Counted from the stretch's first letter, positions 8,037-17,297 are shown. The stretch: DNA of 64,000 bases from DSSB01 sp046346845 (GCA_046346845.1 JAXMHH010000003.1:372001-436000), one strand, 5' to 3'. Translations and numbers: made by a program. The notes: generated from the letters alone by a model not told the origin.

Positions 8037-8600
8037 CTAGGCGGCTTTACGGGTCAGGTTGCTGAGCCGTTTCTCGAGGCTGACGATCTTGCGCTCGAGT
8101 TTGACCACTTCGTCTTGGGTCGGGATGCTCAGGATACCCAAAATCTCTTTCTTGGTTTGGCCCAGGCCCTGCTTGGCCCTTTGAATCAGGTCGCTCTCGC
8201 CAAGCTGCTCGACGATGCCTTCGACGTTCTTGCGAACGTCCCGGAACAGGCCTTTCACATTAACTTTGCCGGGGATCAACTCGATCTCTTTCACGGAGGC
8301 GACCACCTCTTCGGCGAGACGCTTCACCTCTCGCTCGACTTCGTCGCGCTTTTCGGCGGCCAAGGAAATCAATTCTCCGGATTTTACCCAGGCAAGCATG
8401 TCGTCGAAGCTTCTACGCAATTCTTTGCTGGAGCGTTCTCCCTTTTTCACGATTTTTTTGAAGAGCACCTCGAGCTCGGACTCGAGACGGGTGACCACGC
8501 GGTTGATGTCTTCGAACTTCTGGGTGATGGTTTGTTTAGCCTGTTTCACGTTGGAGACCTTAGTGATTTTGCGAACCTGCTTTTTCGATTTTTTGGACAT
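8037..8600 (-). CDS. Phasin-like coiled-coil protein
   Basis: 187 residues, highly charged, no signal peptide. A basic N-terminus (MSKKSKKQVRKITKV) is followed by long amphipathic helices and a C-terminal SIPTQDEVVKLERKIVSLEK, which matches the hallmark end of the polyhydroxyalkanoate-granule-associated (phasin) family. Phasins coat PHA granules; no PHA synthase lies in the window, so the granule role is inferred. It could instead be a nucleoid- or surface-associated helical protein. Ribosome site GGGAG precedes the ATG; own terminator. Confidence 0.75.
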   Translation of the reverse strand: MSKKSKKQVRKITKVSNVKQAKQTITQKFEDINRVVTRLESELEVLFKKIVKKGERSSKELRRSFDDMLAWVKSGELISLAAEKRDEVEREVKRLAEEVVASVKEIELIPGKVNVKGLFRDVRKNVEGIVEQLGESDLIQRAKQGLGQTKKEILGILSIPTQDEVVKLERKIVSLEKRLSNLTRKAA

Positions 8601-8650
8601 CGGAAACTCCCTCTGTTTGGATGATTACCAGCTCCTCAATCCTGAATCGG

Positions 8651-8679
8651 CGCTAACACGACGCGTCAACCACTGTCAA
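8651..8679 (-). promoter_or_regulatory. Candidate promoter of the phasin-like gene
   Basis: Minus strand TTGACA (8674-8679), 17 bases, TTAGCG. A second box TTGACG starts 10 bases further in, with TTCAGG after 17 bases. The -35 is strong but the -10 matches are poor. Confidence 0.35.
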
Positions 8680-8700
8680 TATTTTATTTTACGCAATGCG

Positions 8701-10410
8701 TTATTCGGCGGCGGGGCGCAGGTCTAGCATTCTTAACTCTATGTTTTTATTACCATTCCACTCATTCCATCCGGGAATGCAGGCGAGGTCGATCGGGGTA
8801 GACATCGGTGGCAATTTTTCGGCCATGCGGAAGCCGATGGCGCCGAACTGGCGGGGCCCCTCTCCCACCCGCAATTTGAGGTGCTTTTCGCCCACAATCC
8901 GGCTTTCGCGCACCTGCAAGCCCCGCAATAACAAGACCGGCTCGGGATTGCCCAGGCCGAAGGGCTCGAGGCGCCGCAATTCCTCGAGCAGCTGCGGTTG
9001 GATCATGGCGAGGTCGGACTCGACGTCGAGCCGCAAGGCGGGCTGGAAGTCCTCCTCGCTCAACCGCCTCCGCACTGCCGCCTCGAAGGCCTCCGAAAAG
9101 GCCTCCAGGCGTTCTCGCCCAAGGGAAAGACCGGCGGCGTAAAAATGGCCGCCGAAGCGGTTCAGGTGCTCGCCGCACTCGCGCAGGGTCTCCACCAGAT
9201 TCAAATTCCGGATGGAGCGCGCGGATCCCTTTAAACCATCCTGATCCCGCGAGAGCACGACCGCGGGCCGATAATATCTCTCCACCAGCCGGCTCGCGAC
9301 GATCCCCACGACTCCGGGATGCCAACCTTCCTGAAAGAGCACCAGACTCCGCCGCCTTTGGGCCAACCCCTCGCTCTCCACCTGGGCGCAGGCCTCCCGG
9401 ACGATCGAATCCTCGAGGTCTTGCCGTTCGAGGTTCGCGCGATCCAGGCGCCGCGCCAGCTCGAGGGCCTCCACTGCCTCGCGGGCCATTAACAGCTTTA
9501 CCCCGAAGCTCGCGTCGTCCAGGCGCCCCACGGCGTTGATGCGGGGGCCTAAGCGGAAGGCCACTTGGTCCGCCGCCACCTCTCCCTCCACTCCAGAGAC
9601 CTCCTTTAAAGCCCGTACCCCGGGACGCGCGCTGCGCGACAGCACCTTCAAGCCCTCGCGCACCAGGATGCGATTGATGCCGGTCAGCGGCGCCATATCG
9701 GCGATGGTGCCGATGGCGACTAGGTCGAGGGCCTGCCGCAGGTTGGGTTCCCGGTCGCCGAGCAGCCCCGCCTCGCGCAAGGCCTTGCGCAAGGCGATGG
9801 TCAAGTAAAAGGCGACCCCAACTCCCGCCAGCTCCTTGCCGGGAAAAGGATCGCCGGCCTGCTTGGGATTGAGGATCGCGCAGGCCTCGGGAAGCTCCGG
9901 CGGCACCTCGTGGTGGTCGGTGACGATGAGATCCAGGCCCATCTCTCGCGCCGCCGCGGACTCCCGCCGCGCGCTGATGCCGTTGTCGACGGTGAGCAGC
10001 ACCCGGGCCCCGCCCGCCTTGATTTTTTTGAGCGCCTCGACGTTCAGGCTGTAACCCTCGCGCAGCCGATGCGGGATGTAATAGTCGACCTCGGCGCCGA
10101 CCTCCCGAAGGAACTCCAGCAGCAAGGCGGTCGCCGTGGTCCCGTCGACGTCGTAATCGCCGTAGATGACGATCTTCTCCCGCTCGCGGATCGCGCGCAA
10201 CAGCCGCGCGACGGCGCGATCCATGCCCTGCAGAAGGCCGGGATCGGGCAAATGGACCAAGGAGGGCTGGAGGAATTTTTCGATATCGGACGGCTCGGTG
10301 ATTTTTCTCTGCACTAGAATCCGGGCCAACAGCGGGGAAAGCCCCTGCTGGGTCTCGAGATGGCGGGCAAGGTCGGGGTCGAAGGGCGTGAGCAGCCAGC
10401 GCTTTTGCAA
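8701..10410 (-). CDS. recJ: Single-stranded-DNA-specific exonuclease RecJ
   Basis: 569 residues. DHH phosphoesterase motifs: YGDYDVDGTTA (83-93), LLTVDNGIS (138-146), DHH at 165-167, GVGVAFYL, and the DHHA1 end with GGHFYAAG, followed by the OB-fold-like C-terminus. RecJ degrades ssDNA 5' to 3' in recombination, mismatch and base-excision repair. Length is normal. The start is a TTG preceded by GGAGG with six-base spacing. It lies 23 bases after secF, so may share its transcript. Confidence 0.95.
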   Translation of the reverse strand: MQKRWLLTPFDPDLARHLETQQGLSPLLARILVQRKITEPSDIEKFLQPSLVHLPDPGLLQGMDRAVARLLRAIREREKIVIYGDYDVDGTTATALLLEFLREVGAEVDYYIPHRLREGYSLNVEALKKIKAGGARVLLTVDNGISARRESAAAREMGLDLIVTDHHEVPPELPEACAILNPKQAGDPFPGKELAGVGVAFYLTIALRKALREAGLLGDREPNLRQALDLVAIGTIADMAPLTGINRILVREGLKVLSRSARPGVRALKEVSGVEGEVAADQVAFRLGPRINAVGRLDDASFGVKLLMAREAVEALELARRLDRANLERQDLEDSIVREACAQVESEGLAQRRRSLVLFQEGWHPGVVGIVASRLVERYYRPAVVLSRDQDGLKGSARSIRNLNLVETLRECGEHLNRFGGHFYAAGLSLGRERLEAFSEAFEAAVRRRLSEEDFQPALRLDVESDLAMIQPQLLEELRRLEPFGLGNPEPVLLLRGLQVRESRIVGEKHLKLRVGEGPRQFGAIGFRMAEKLPPMSTPIDLACIPGWNEWNGNKNIELRMLDLRPAAE

Positions 10411-10433
10411 AAACCACCTCCGAGGGCGGCCGT

Positions 10434-11366
10434 CTAGGCCTTGGATTTGGCGGCTGCCTTCTTCATTCCGAAGAGATGCCCGTGCTCCTTGAGGAAGATG
10501 AAGACGGGCGAGGCCATGGAAATCGAGGAATAGGTCCCGGTGATGACGCCGATCATCATCGCGAAGGCGAAATTTTTGATGTCGCCCTCCGCGCGGAAAT
10601 AGAGGACGATGACGACGAAAAACACCGTCAGCGAGGTCACGATGGTGCGGCTCAAGGTCTCGTTGATGCTCCGGTCGACCGTCTCGATCAGGCCCATGCC
10701 CTTATGGCGCTGCAGGTCCTCGCGGATCCGGTCGAAGACGATGATCGTGTCGTTGATCGAATAGCCGATAATGGTGAGGATGGCCGCCACCACGGTCAGG
10801 TTGACCTCGAGGCCGAACAGGGCGAAGAGACCGACGGCCACCAAGACGTCATGGATCAGGGCGATGATGGCCCCCGGCGCGAAGTAAAAGTCGAAGCGGA
10901 AGCCGATGTACACCAGCATGATCACCCAGGCCCACAGCACGGCATAGATGCCCTTGGTGCGCAGCTCTTTACCGACCTTGGGACCCACGAACTCTTCCTG
11001 GAGCAGCTGGTACTTGCCGGCGCCGAAGGCCTTGTCGAGGGCCGCGTTGAAAGGCTGGCTGAAGTTCTCCTCGCGGTCCTTGGGGATGTCGCTTTTCACG
11101 ATGAAGGTGTTTTGCTTGGCCTCGCCAAAGCGCTGGACCACGGCGTTGGAGAGCCCCGCCTGGCGGAGGGCGTCGGTCAGGGCGCCTTCGTTGGTGGAAT
11201 CCTGGAACTGGTAGATGAGCTTCAAGCCGCCGGTGAAGTCGGTGCCGAAGTTGATGCCCTTCACGAAAATCGCCGCCACGCCGGCCGCGACGATGGCGAA
11301 GGATACCAGCAGCATCAGCCAGCGGTATTTCATGAAGGGAATGTCTTTTTTAGTCACTCGAGTCAT
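10434..11366 (-). CDS. secF: Protein translocase subunit SecF
   Basis: 310 residues with six predicted membrane segments: one at the N-terminus (LMLLVSFAIVAAGVAAIF), a periplasmic P1-type domain beginning GINFGTDFTGG (the family's DFTGG motif), then five helices in the C-terminal half including SINDTIIVFDRIRE. SecDF uses the proton gradient to help pull translocated proteins through SecYEG. It starts six bases after the secD stop, as usual for the secDF operon. Confidence 0.96.
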   Translation of the reverse strand: MTRVTKKDIPFMKYRWLMLLVSFAIVAAGVAAIFVKGINFGTDFTGGLKLIYQFQDSTNEGALTDALRQAGLSNAVVQRFGEAKQNTFIVKSDIPKDREENFSQPFNAALDKAFGAGKYQLLQEEFVGPKVGKELRTKGIYAVLWAWVIMLVYIGFRFDFYFAPGAIIALIHDVLVAVGLFALFGLEVNLTVVAAILTIIGYSINDTIIVFDRIREDLQRHKGMGLIETVDRSINETLSRTIVTSLTVFFVVIVLYFRAEGDIKNFAFAMMIGVITGTYSSISMASPVFIFLKEHGHLFGMKKAAAKSKA

Positions 11367-11372
11367 TTTGAA

Positions 11373-13316
11373 TCACAAGCTCAACTTGGTCACCTGCCGA
11401 CGGCTCAGGATGTAATCGTACACGAGGCGAGTCATGGTCACCGCCGTGTACATGGTGGTCAAAATACCGATCATCAAGGTCACCGCGAAGCCGCGTACCG
11501 GACCCGTTCCGAACTGGTAGAGCACCACGCCGGACAGGAAGGTCGTCAGGTTGGCGTCGACGATCGCCCGCATCGCGTTCGAATAGCCCGCATCCACCGC
11601 GGCCTTGACCGTCTTGCCCGACGCCAGCTCCTCTTTCACCCGCTCGAGGATGATGACGTTGGCGTCGACCGCCATGCCGATGGTGAGGACGATACCGGCG
11701 ACGCCCGGCAGGGTCAAGGTGGCCCCGAACAGCGTCAGGGCGCCGAAGATAAACAGCACGTTGAAGACGACCGCCAGGTCGGCCAGCACGCCCGACCACT
11801 TGTAGTAAATCGCCATAAACACCATGACGACGGCCGCCGCCAGCAAGGTCGCGTGGAAGCTCTGGTCGATGGAGGATTTCCCGAGGGAGGGCCCGATCAC
11901 CGTCTTGGTCGCCTCTTTCAGGCTGGCCGGCAGGGCGCCCTCGCGCAGCACCACGACCAAGTCTTCGGCCTCGCGGAGCAGGGCCTGGTAATCGCCATAA
12001 CCCAGGGTGATCTGCGCCTCGCCGTTGGGAATCGGACTCTTGATCACCGGGGCCTTGCTCACCACTCCGTCGAGCAGGATGGCGAGGCGCTTGCCGACGT
12101 TGTTGGTGGTCAGGTCGCCGAAGGCCTTGGTGCCGGCGGGGTCAAAAGAAAGGCTGACATAGGGCTCGTTGTTATGGACGCTCACCTGGGCGTTGCGCAG
12201 CATCTCGCCGGAAACCTCGACCTTGCGCTTCAACAGGTAAGGGGTGCCGCCGACGATCTTTTTGGTGACGGGATCGTACTGCACCTCGAAGGCGATCTCG
12301 GAATCGCCCGGCAGCTTGGCCTTCAAGGCCTCGTTGACCTTGTCGACCGCCTCTTCGGTGAAGCCCGACGGCAGTTTGTTCTCGGTGCGGGCCTCCTCGA
12401 CCATCTGCTTGACCTGGGCGTCGTTGAGGGAGTCGTCGACCAGCTTGAATTCCAGCTTACCGGCGCGCTTCACCAGGCCGATGGCGCGGTCGGGATCGCT
12501 CACGCCCGGCAACTCGACCACGACGCGGTTGTCGCCCAAGCGCCGGATGTCGGGCTCGGCGACGCCATGGCGGTCGATACGGTTGCGGATGGTCTCGACG
12601 GCCTGCTTGAGGGTCTCGTCCTTGAGCTTGCTTTGGTAGGCCTCGGATTGGGCGACATAGAGGGCGGCGGAAGGATTGTATATTTCGAGGTCGGCGCCGA
12701 ACTTGGCCATGACCAGGTCCCGCACCTCGGCGGCCTCGTCGACCTTCTTGGGAACGACTTGCAGCTCGTTTTGAAAGCGGTCGACCTCGAGGATCTTGCC
12801 CTGATCCTTAGCCCAGGCCAAAACCTCCTGGAACTTCGCCGTCGCCGCCTCCTCGCCCTGGGCCTTGAGTTGGAAGGCCGCCACGGGAGGCGTCTCGAGC
12901 TCTTTCAGCGAGGTGCCGTAGATGTCCCGCACGTGCTGGCGCAGGACGGCGAGGTCCTCGGGCTTGTTGAGGTAGGCCTCGATCCGGCTGGTCTTGGGAA
13001 TCACGGCGATGCGCTGGTAGGCGATCCCCTTTTCTTTCAAGAATCGCTCGAGTTCGCCGGCGATGATCTGGCTGCGATGCACCAGGGCCTCGTCGACGTT
13101 CACTTCCAACTCGAGGTAGATGCCGCCTTGCAGGTCGAGACCCAGGTTGATTTGCTTTTCGGGAAAGAGGTTGAGGTACCAGGGGAGCTCGGCCCCCTGC
13201 TTCTCGGCCTGTTCGCGGACCTGGCGGAAATTGAAGACGGTCGGCACCAGGACGTAGACCGACAGCAAGGTCAAAAAAAGCGCCAGATAAGTTTGATACC
13301 GCCAGCGGGGAGTCAT
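11373..13316 (-). CDS. secD: Protein translocase subunit SecD
   Basis: 647 residues. N-terminal membrane helix (YLALFLTLLSVYVLVPTV), the DLQGGIYL motif at the start of the large periplasmic region, the P1 head domain, and a C-terminal RND-like bundle of five helices with GMAVDANVIILERVKEEL. SecD is the major partner of SecF in the inner membrane. The gene order yajC-secD-secF with minimal spacing is the common one. Confidence 0.97.
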   Translation of the reverse strand: MTPRWRYQTYLALFLTLLSVYVLVPTVFNFRQVREQAEKQGAELPWYLNLFPEKQINLGLDLQGGIYLELEVNVDEALVHRSQIIAGELERFLKEKGIAYQRIAVIPKTSRIEAYLNKPEDLAVLRQHVRDIYGTSLKELETPPVAAFQLKAQGEEAATAKFQEVLAWAKDQGKILEVDRFQNELQVVPKKVDEAAEVRDLVMAKFGADLEIYNPSAALYVAQSEAYQSKLKDETLKQAVETIRNRIDRHGVAEPDIRRLGDNRVVVELPGVSDPDRAIGLVKRAGKLEFKLVDDSLNDAQVKQMVEEARTENKLPSGFTEEAVDKVNEALKAKLPGDSEIAFEVQYDPVTKKIVGGTPYLLKRKVEVSGEMLRNAQVSVHNNEPYVSLSFDPAGTKAFGDLTTNNVGKRLAILLDGVVSKAPVIKSPIPNGEAQITLGYGDYQALLREAEDLVVVLREGALPASLKEATKTVIGPSLGKSSIDQSFHATLLAAAVVMVFMAIYYKWSGVLADLAVVFNVLFIFGALTLFGATLTLPGVAGIVLTIGMAVDANVIILERVKEELASGKTVKAAVDAGYSNAMRAIVDANLTTFLSGVVLYQFGTGPVRGFAVTLMIGILTTMYTAVTMTRLVYDYILSRRQVTKLSL

Positions 13317-13323
13317 AGGGAGC

Positions 13324-13719
13324 TTATTCGCCCTTCCCTTCGGCCTTCTCGGCCTTCATGCTTTGCACGCCGCTGCGTTCCACCTTGATCTTCACGTTGT
13401 CGGCGATCTCGAGGGTGAGGATGCTGTCCGCGACGCCCACGACTTTGCCGTGGATCCCGCCGACCGTGACGACCTGGTCGCCCTTTTGGATGTTCTTCAG
13501 CATCTCTTGATGCTTTTTGGCCTGCTTCTGCTGTGGCCGGATGATGAGGAAATAGAAAATGCCGAAGACCAGGAGCAGCGGCAGGAAGAAGCTGAAGGTC
13601 TGGGCGGGCCCGCCCTGCTGCGCCGCGCCTTGGGCCTGGGCGAAGGCGGGAGAGCGCACGGCTTGGATTCCGATGACAAGGGCCAAGGCCCAATATTTGG
13701 CTTTACGGCTGAGCAACAC
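13324..13719 (-). CDS. yajC: Preprotein translocase subunit YajC
   Basis: 131 residues if started at the GTG at 13719, which has GGAG six bases upstream. An upstream ATG at 13776 would add 19 residues and a 74-base overlap with tgt; with the GTG the overlap is 17 bases. The YajC core is clear: one membrane helix FFLPLLLVFGIFYFLIIRP followed by QQKQAKKHQEMLKNIQKGD and VVTVGGIHGKV. Odd is an additional N-terminal hydrophobic stretch ending PAFAQAQG, which looks like a cleavable signal peptide or second membrane anchor not found in enterobacterial YajC. Confidence 0.9.
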   Translation of the reverse strand: MLLSRKAKYWALALVIGIQAVRSPAFAQAQGAAQQGGPAQTFSFFLPLLLVFGIFYFLIIRPQQKQAKKHQEMLKNIQKGDQVVTVGGIHGKVVGVADSILTLEIADNVKIKVERSGVQSMKAEKAEGKGE

Positions 13720-14863
13720 GGCTTTCTCCCATTTGGTATTCGCTGAAAAATTGCCTTTGAAATTCGGCGTATTCACCCTTCCGAATCGCGAGGCGGGCCT
13801 GGGTTAACAGATTAAGAAAGTAATGTAAATTATGAATTGTATTTAGCACCGCCGAGAGGACCTCCTTGCTCAGGCTCAGGTGGCGGAGGTAGGCGCGGCT
13901 GTAATTCCGGCAGGTATAACAGGCGCAATTTTCGTCGATGGGGCGGGAATCTCGTAAAAACTCCGCCCGTTTGATGTACAGACGCCCCTTGGGGGTGAAA
14001 AGCAGCCCATGGCGGGCCGAACGGGTGGGCACCACGCAGTCGAACATGTCGATGCCCAAACCGATGCAAGTGACCAGGTCTTGGGGCATGCCCACGCCCA
14101 TCAAGTAGCGGGGCCTTCCCGCGGGCAGGGCCGGCTCCAGGCCATCGACCACTTCATAGGCAAGCTCCATCGGCTCCCCCACGGAGAGCCCCCCGATCGC
14201 CAGGCCGTCGAAGGCGCGAGTCTCGCCGGTGGCGAGGGGCTGCGCCTCCGCTTCCAGCAGGCGCTCCGCGCAAGCTCGGCGCAGGTCGGCGTAGACGCCT
14301 CCCTGGACGATGGCAAATAGGGAGTTGTCCGGGCGGCGTTTGGCCTCGAGGCAACGCCGGGCCCAGCGCAAGGTCAAGCCCAGGGATGCCTCCACTTGGT
14401 CGCGTTCCGCGGGATAGGGGAGGCATTCGTCCAAGACCATCATGATATCGCTGCCCAAGGCCTCCTGAATCTCGATCGCCAACTCCGGGCTGAGCAGGTG
14501 GGAGGCGCCGTCCAGATGGGACTGAAACTTCACCCCCGCCTCGCTGAGCTTGCACATCTTCGCCAGCGAAAAGACCTGATAGCCCCCGCTGTCGGTGAGG
14601 ATGGGGCCCTCCCAGTGCATGAAGCGGTGCAGGCCGCCCAACTCCTCGATGACCCGGTGTCCCGGCCTAAGAAAAAGATGGTAGGTGTTGCCCAGGATGA
14701 TCGAGGCGCCCATCTCCTTCAGCTCCTCGGGCCGCATCGCCTTCACGGTGGCCTGCGTGCCGACGGGCATGAACACCGGAGTCTCGATCACGCCGTGGGC
14801 GGTCCGGTAGCGGCCGAGCCGGGCGCGGGTGGTCGCGTCTTTTTTGAGAAGTTCGAAGGCCAT
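13703..14863 (-). CDS. tgt: Queuine/preQ1 tRNA-guanine transglycosylase
   Basis: 386 residues. Seen: the substrate-binding LTDSGGYQVFSL, the nucleophilic Asp in GIDMFDCVVPTR, and the zinc site CACYTCRNYSRAYLRH (Cys-x-Cys-x2-Cys-His). The bacterial enzyme swaps G34 for preQ1 in tRNAs with GUN anticodons. Length is typical. It is first in a leftward run tgt-yajC-secD-secF, a widespread arrangement, and overlaps yajC. Confidence 0.97.
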   Translation of the reverse strand: MAFELLKKDATTRARLGRYRTAHGVIETPVFMPVGTQATVKAMRPEELKEMGASIILGNTYHLFLRPGHRVIEELGGLHRFMHWEGPILTDSGGYQVFSLAKMCKLSEAGVKFQSHLDGASHLLSPELAIEIQEALGSDIMMVLDECLPYPAERDQVEASLGLTLRWARRCLEAKRRPDNSLFAIVQGGVYADLRRACAERLLEAEAQPLATGETRAFDGLAIGGLSVGEPMELAYEVVDGLEPALPAGRPRYLMGVGMPQDLVTCIGLGIDMFDCVVPTRSARHGLLFTPKGRLYIKRAEFLRDSRPIDENCACYTCRNYSRAYLRHLSLSKEVLSAVLNTIHNLHYFLNLLTQARLAIRKGEYAEFQRQFFSEYQMGESRVAQP

Positions 14864-14908
14864 GCGGGGGCAGGCCTAGCCCCTTTCGAAACCGGCCTCA
14901 AGCGGGAT

Positions 14909-16849
14909 TTATCTGCCGAACAACAGACCCTCGATGCCCTTTTGGATGGCCTGATTGCGGCGCTGCTGCGGCGTGGGCGCCGGCTGGGTGGCAGTGCTGC
15001 GTCGAGCGGTGGTCGAACTGGAGGTTCGCGCGGTCTGGGTATTTTGAGCAGGGGCGCCGAGGATCTGGCCGAGGGGATTTTTGGGGTCCCCCAAGGGGGT
15101 GTTTTTCAGGGCGCTGTTGAGCATGTTGCCGGGCTGAATCCCGCCCATCAGCATGTTCTTGAGCCCGATGGCGGTGGCCTTGGCGATGAGCCCCTTGAGG
15201 TACCCGCTGTCGACGCTGATGTTCGGATCGTCCAGCGGCCCGCTGATCGAGAAGGGCACCGAGAGCGCACCCTTCCCTCCGGTCACCGCGCTGCGCAACA
15301 AGGGATCGGTGATGAGCCGGGCGGTGACTCCGGGATTGAGGTTGAAGGTGCCTCCCCCGTTGATGCTCTTCTGCTGGGCAATGGTCGCGTTGCCCGAGGC
15401 GCTGAAGTGCCCGTTGCCCATCGTAAAGGGCGCCAGCGTGATGTTATTGCCGGCGATCCGCACCGCGGCGTTCACCACGTCGATCTGTGTGCCGATGACA
15501 TTGGCGCTGGAGGAGAGCATCCCCACGTTGATCATCTGCCCCGCGGCGGTGCCTGCCGCCAGTATCTCGGCGACCTTCACCTTGCTTTGCAGATTCATGA
15601 CCGGAAGTGGGAAGGGGCCGACGGAGATATTTCCACCGCCGCTGAAGCTGTAAGGCTTGGCGACGTTCGGGCTGCTCAGCTTGAGGTTGCCGCTCAGCCG
15701 CGCCGGATTGCCCGGTTTGCCGGAGGCGGCGGCGAGGCTAATCGACTTGAGGGCCACGTTGAGGTTGGCCGAGGTGCTGGGCCCGGGCAGGGCCTCGCCG
15801 CTCAGGCCGACGCTGCCGCCGTAAATTCCAAAACTCGTGTTCTCGATCTTGATCGGTTTTTCCTGCTTGCTCAGCTCCGCATGGAGGTTGGACAGGTTTT
15901 TCCCCGAGACGCTCAAGGCCGGGGAATCCAACATGACCTTCACTAGGGGCGCGAAGGCCGTGCCCGTCACGGTGCCACGCAGAGCGAGGGTGCCGGAGGC
16001 GGGCAAGGGATCCTTCAGCAACTTGGAGACGTCCTTGAGATCGACCCGCTCGGAACCGAAATTCAGGTCGAGGACGACATCCTTGCGCTCCGGGGAAGGC
16101 AGCAAGGCCTTGCCCCCGAAATCCAGCACGACCTTGCCCCAGCGGAACGCGCCACCCCGGAGGGCGATCCCCTGGCTGGCCTCGTCGAAGGCCAGTTGGG
16201 TCGCCAGCTCCATGGGCTCCTCGCTGACCTGCGGCATGCTGTAGCGGATCTTGAGGTTGGCGGGCCGGCTGCCCTGATCGAAGCGGATGTGGTCGGCCTC
16301 GACGCTGAGGTTCTTCAACTCGCTGACCTCGGCCTTGCCCTCTTGGCTCGCCCGGAATTGGGCCTCCCGAATTCTGAGTTTGTCGATGGCGATGCGTTTC
16401 CACCAAAACTGGTCGAGGGGGTTGGAGCTTTCTTTGGCCTCGCCGGAAAGCAGCGGGGCGAAAATCCGCTCCATGTTGGTCTTGCCGTCCTTGCCGCGGT
16501 GCAAGCGAATCTCCGGCTGGTCCAGCGTGAGGCGGCCCTCGAACTTCTTACGCACCAAGGGAATCAGGTTGAAACGCAATTCGGCCTTGCCGATCGAGGC
16601 GGCCGGCTCGCTTTCCCCGGGGGCGTAGAGCTTGGTGTCGCGCAGGTCGATGCCCGGCGGAAAAAAGACGACCTGCGCATCGGCGATCTTGAGCTCGCCG
16701 GCGATCTGGCTTTGCAGGAAGCTGAGCAGGGGCGTTTTTATGTCGCGGATTTGGTAGGAGAGGTAGGCGAACACGGCCACGACGCCCAAACCCAGGACGC
16801 CGGCCACCGAAAGAAATATTAACAACAATCGATTTTTCCGCATCGCCAA
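14909..16849 (-). CDS. AsmA-family protein (envelope lipid-transport/outer-membrane assembly related)
   Basis: 646 residues. One N-terminal membrane anchor (LLLIFLSVAGVLGLGVVAVFAYL) followed by a long beta-rich periplasmic domain with repeated LxLxx patterns, typical of the bridge-like AsmA/TamB superfamily implicated in phospholipid transport between membranes. A late segment (INGGGTFNLNPGVTARLI and PFSISGPLDDPNI) matches the AsmA C-terminal repeat consensus. The last 60 residues are Gln/Thr/Ala-rich and low complexity. The gene is alone, with a hairpin-rich leader upstream. Confidence 0.82.
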   Translation of the reverse strand: MAMRKNRLLLIFLSVAGVLGLGVVAVFAYLSYQIRDIKTPLLSFLQSQIAGELKIADAQVVFFPPGIDLRDTKLYAPGESEPAASIGKAELRFNLIPLVRKKFEGRLTLDQPEIRLHRGKDGKTNMERIFAPLLSGEAKESSNPLDQFWWKRIAIDKLRIREAQFRASQEGKAEVSELKNLSVEADHIRFDQGSRPANLKIRYSMPQVSEEPMELATQLAFDEASQGIALRGGAFRWGKVVLDFGGKALLPSPERKDVVLDLNFGSERVDLKDVSKLLKDPLPASGTLALRGTVTGTAFAPLVKVMLDSPALSVSGKNLSNLHAELSKQEKPIKIENTSFGIYGGSVGLSGEALPGPSTSANLNVALKSISLAAASGKPGNPARLSGNLKLSSPNVAKPYSFSGGGNISVGPFPLPVMNLQSKVKVAEILAAGTAAGQMINVGMLSSSANVIGTQIDVVNAAVRIAGNNITLAPFTMGNGHFSASGNATIAQQKSINGGGTFNLNPGVTARLITDPLLRSAVTGGKGALSVPFSISGPLDDPNISVDSGYLKGLIAKATAIGLKNMLMGGIQPGNMLNSALKNTPLGDPKNPLGQILGAPAQNTQTARTSSSTTARRSTATQPAPTPQQRRNQAIQKGIEGLLFGR

Positions 16850-16860
16850 GCCCTATCGTA

Positions 16861-16968
16861 GCTGTTGAAAAATTCGATTACCGCCGGAACGCTCCGGCTC
16901 GCTGGGACCCCCAATTCAGGGTCCGCCCATCCGCCTCAGGCGAATGGCTCTACCAAGGTCTTTTTTTT
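16861..16968. other. Hairpin-rich intergenic segment ending in T8 (possible leader or small RNA)
   Basis: Three consecutive stem-loops: GCCGGA/TCCGGC (16883-16898), GGACCC/GGGTCC (16905-16924), and CCAT-CGCC/GGCG-ATGG (16927-16947). On the plus strand ACCAAGGT and eight T (16961-16968) follow. Read on the minus strand the hairpins form the 5' leader of the AsmA-like gene; read on the plus strand they resemble an orphan small RNA with a terminator. GCTGTTGAAAAA at 16861 matches the repeat seen near 56778. Confidence 0.4.
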
Positions 16969-16981
16969 ACAGCTAGTGCAA

Positions 16982-17008
16982 AAGCCGGCACAAGGCAACG
17001 GCCGGCTT
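16982..17008 (-). terminator. Probable terminator of the 55-codon gene
   Basis: Eight-base stem AAGCCGGC / GCCGGCTT with an 11-base loop; the minus-strand side is followed by TTTTGC. It lies 30 bases downstream of the small exported-peptide gene. Confidence 0.45.
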
Positions 17009-17038
17009 GGGCCTACGACGCTCTTTTGGAGGATCCGG

Positions 17039-17206
17039 TCACATTCGATCGGCTCGGGCCATCGCCACCCCTTCCCAACGTCCCGAGCTATCTTCTTCGT
17101 CGTCCTGGTCGGAGGCCAAGCGCAGTGGCTTCGCGAACATCCCTACCGCCCAGGCCACCATCAGGACTAGGACGAGCAGGCGCCAGATCCTTTGGAATTT
17201 TCCCAT
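17039..17206 (-). CDS. Small (55-residue) exported or membrane-anchored peptide
   Basis: Start ATG at 17206 preceded by AGGAGGGTGT, one of the strongest ribosome sites in the window. The product begins MGKFQRIWRLLVLVLMVAWA, a signal-like basic end and hydrophobic core (residues 8-24), followed by a very acidic stretch SDQDDEEDSSG and a mixed tail. No family is recognised. The reading frame stays open upstream, but no other start has a ribosome site. A stem-loop follows it. Expression is inferred from the initiation signal. Confidence 0.6.
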   Translation of the reverse strand: MGKFQRIWRLLVLVLMVAWAVGMFAKPLRLASDQDDEEDSSGRWEGVAMARADRM

Positions 17207-17297
17207 ACACCCTCCTGCCGGCGCTTCCCCTCCCCCCAAAAATGCTGCATCCTTAAGAAACAGCGCCAACCTAAATGATAGCGAGGGGGGCCGCCCC

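Noticed and set aside
10476..13388. 970-codon open frame on the plus strand opposite secD and secF
   Set aside because: It mirrors secDF codons, has no family features, and secDF are certain. GC-rich genes often leave the opposite strand open.
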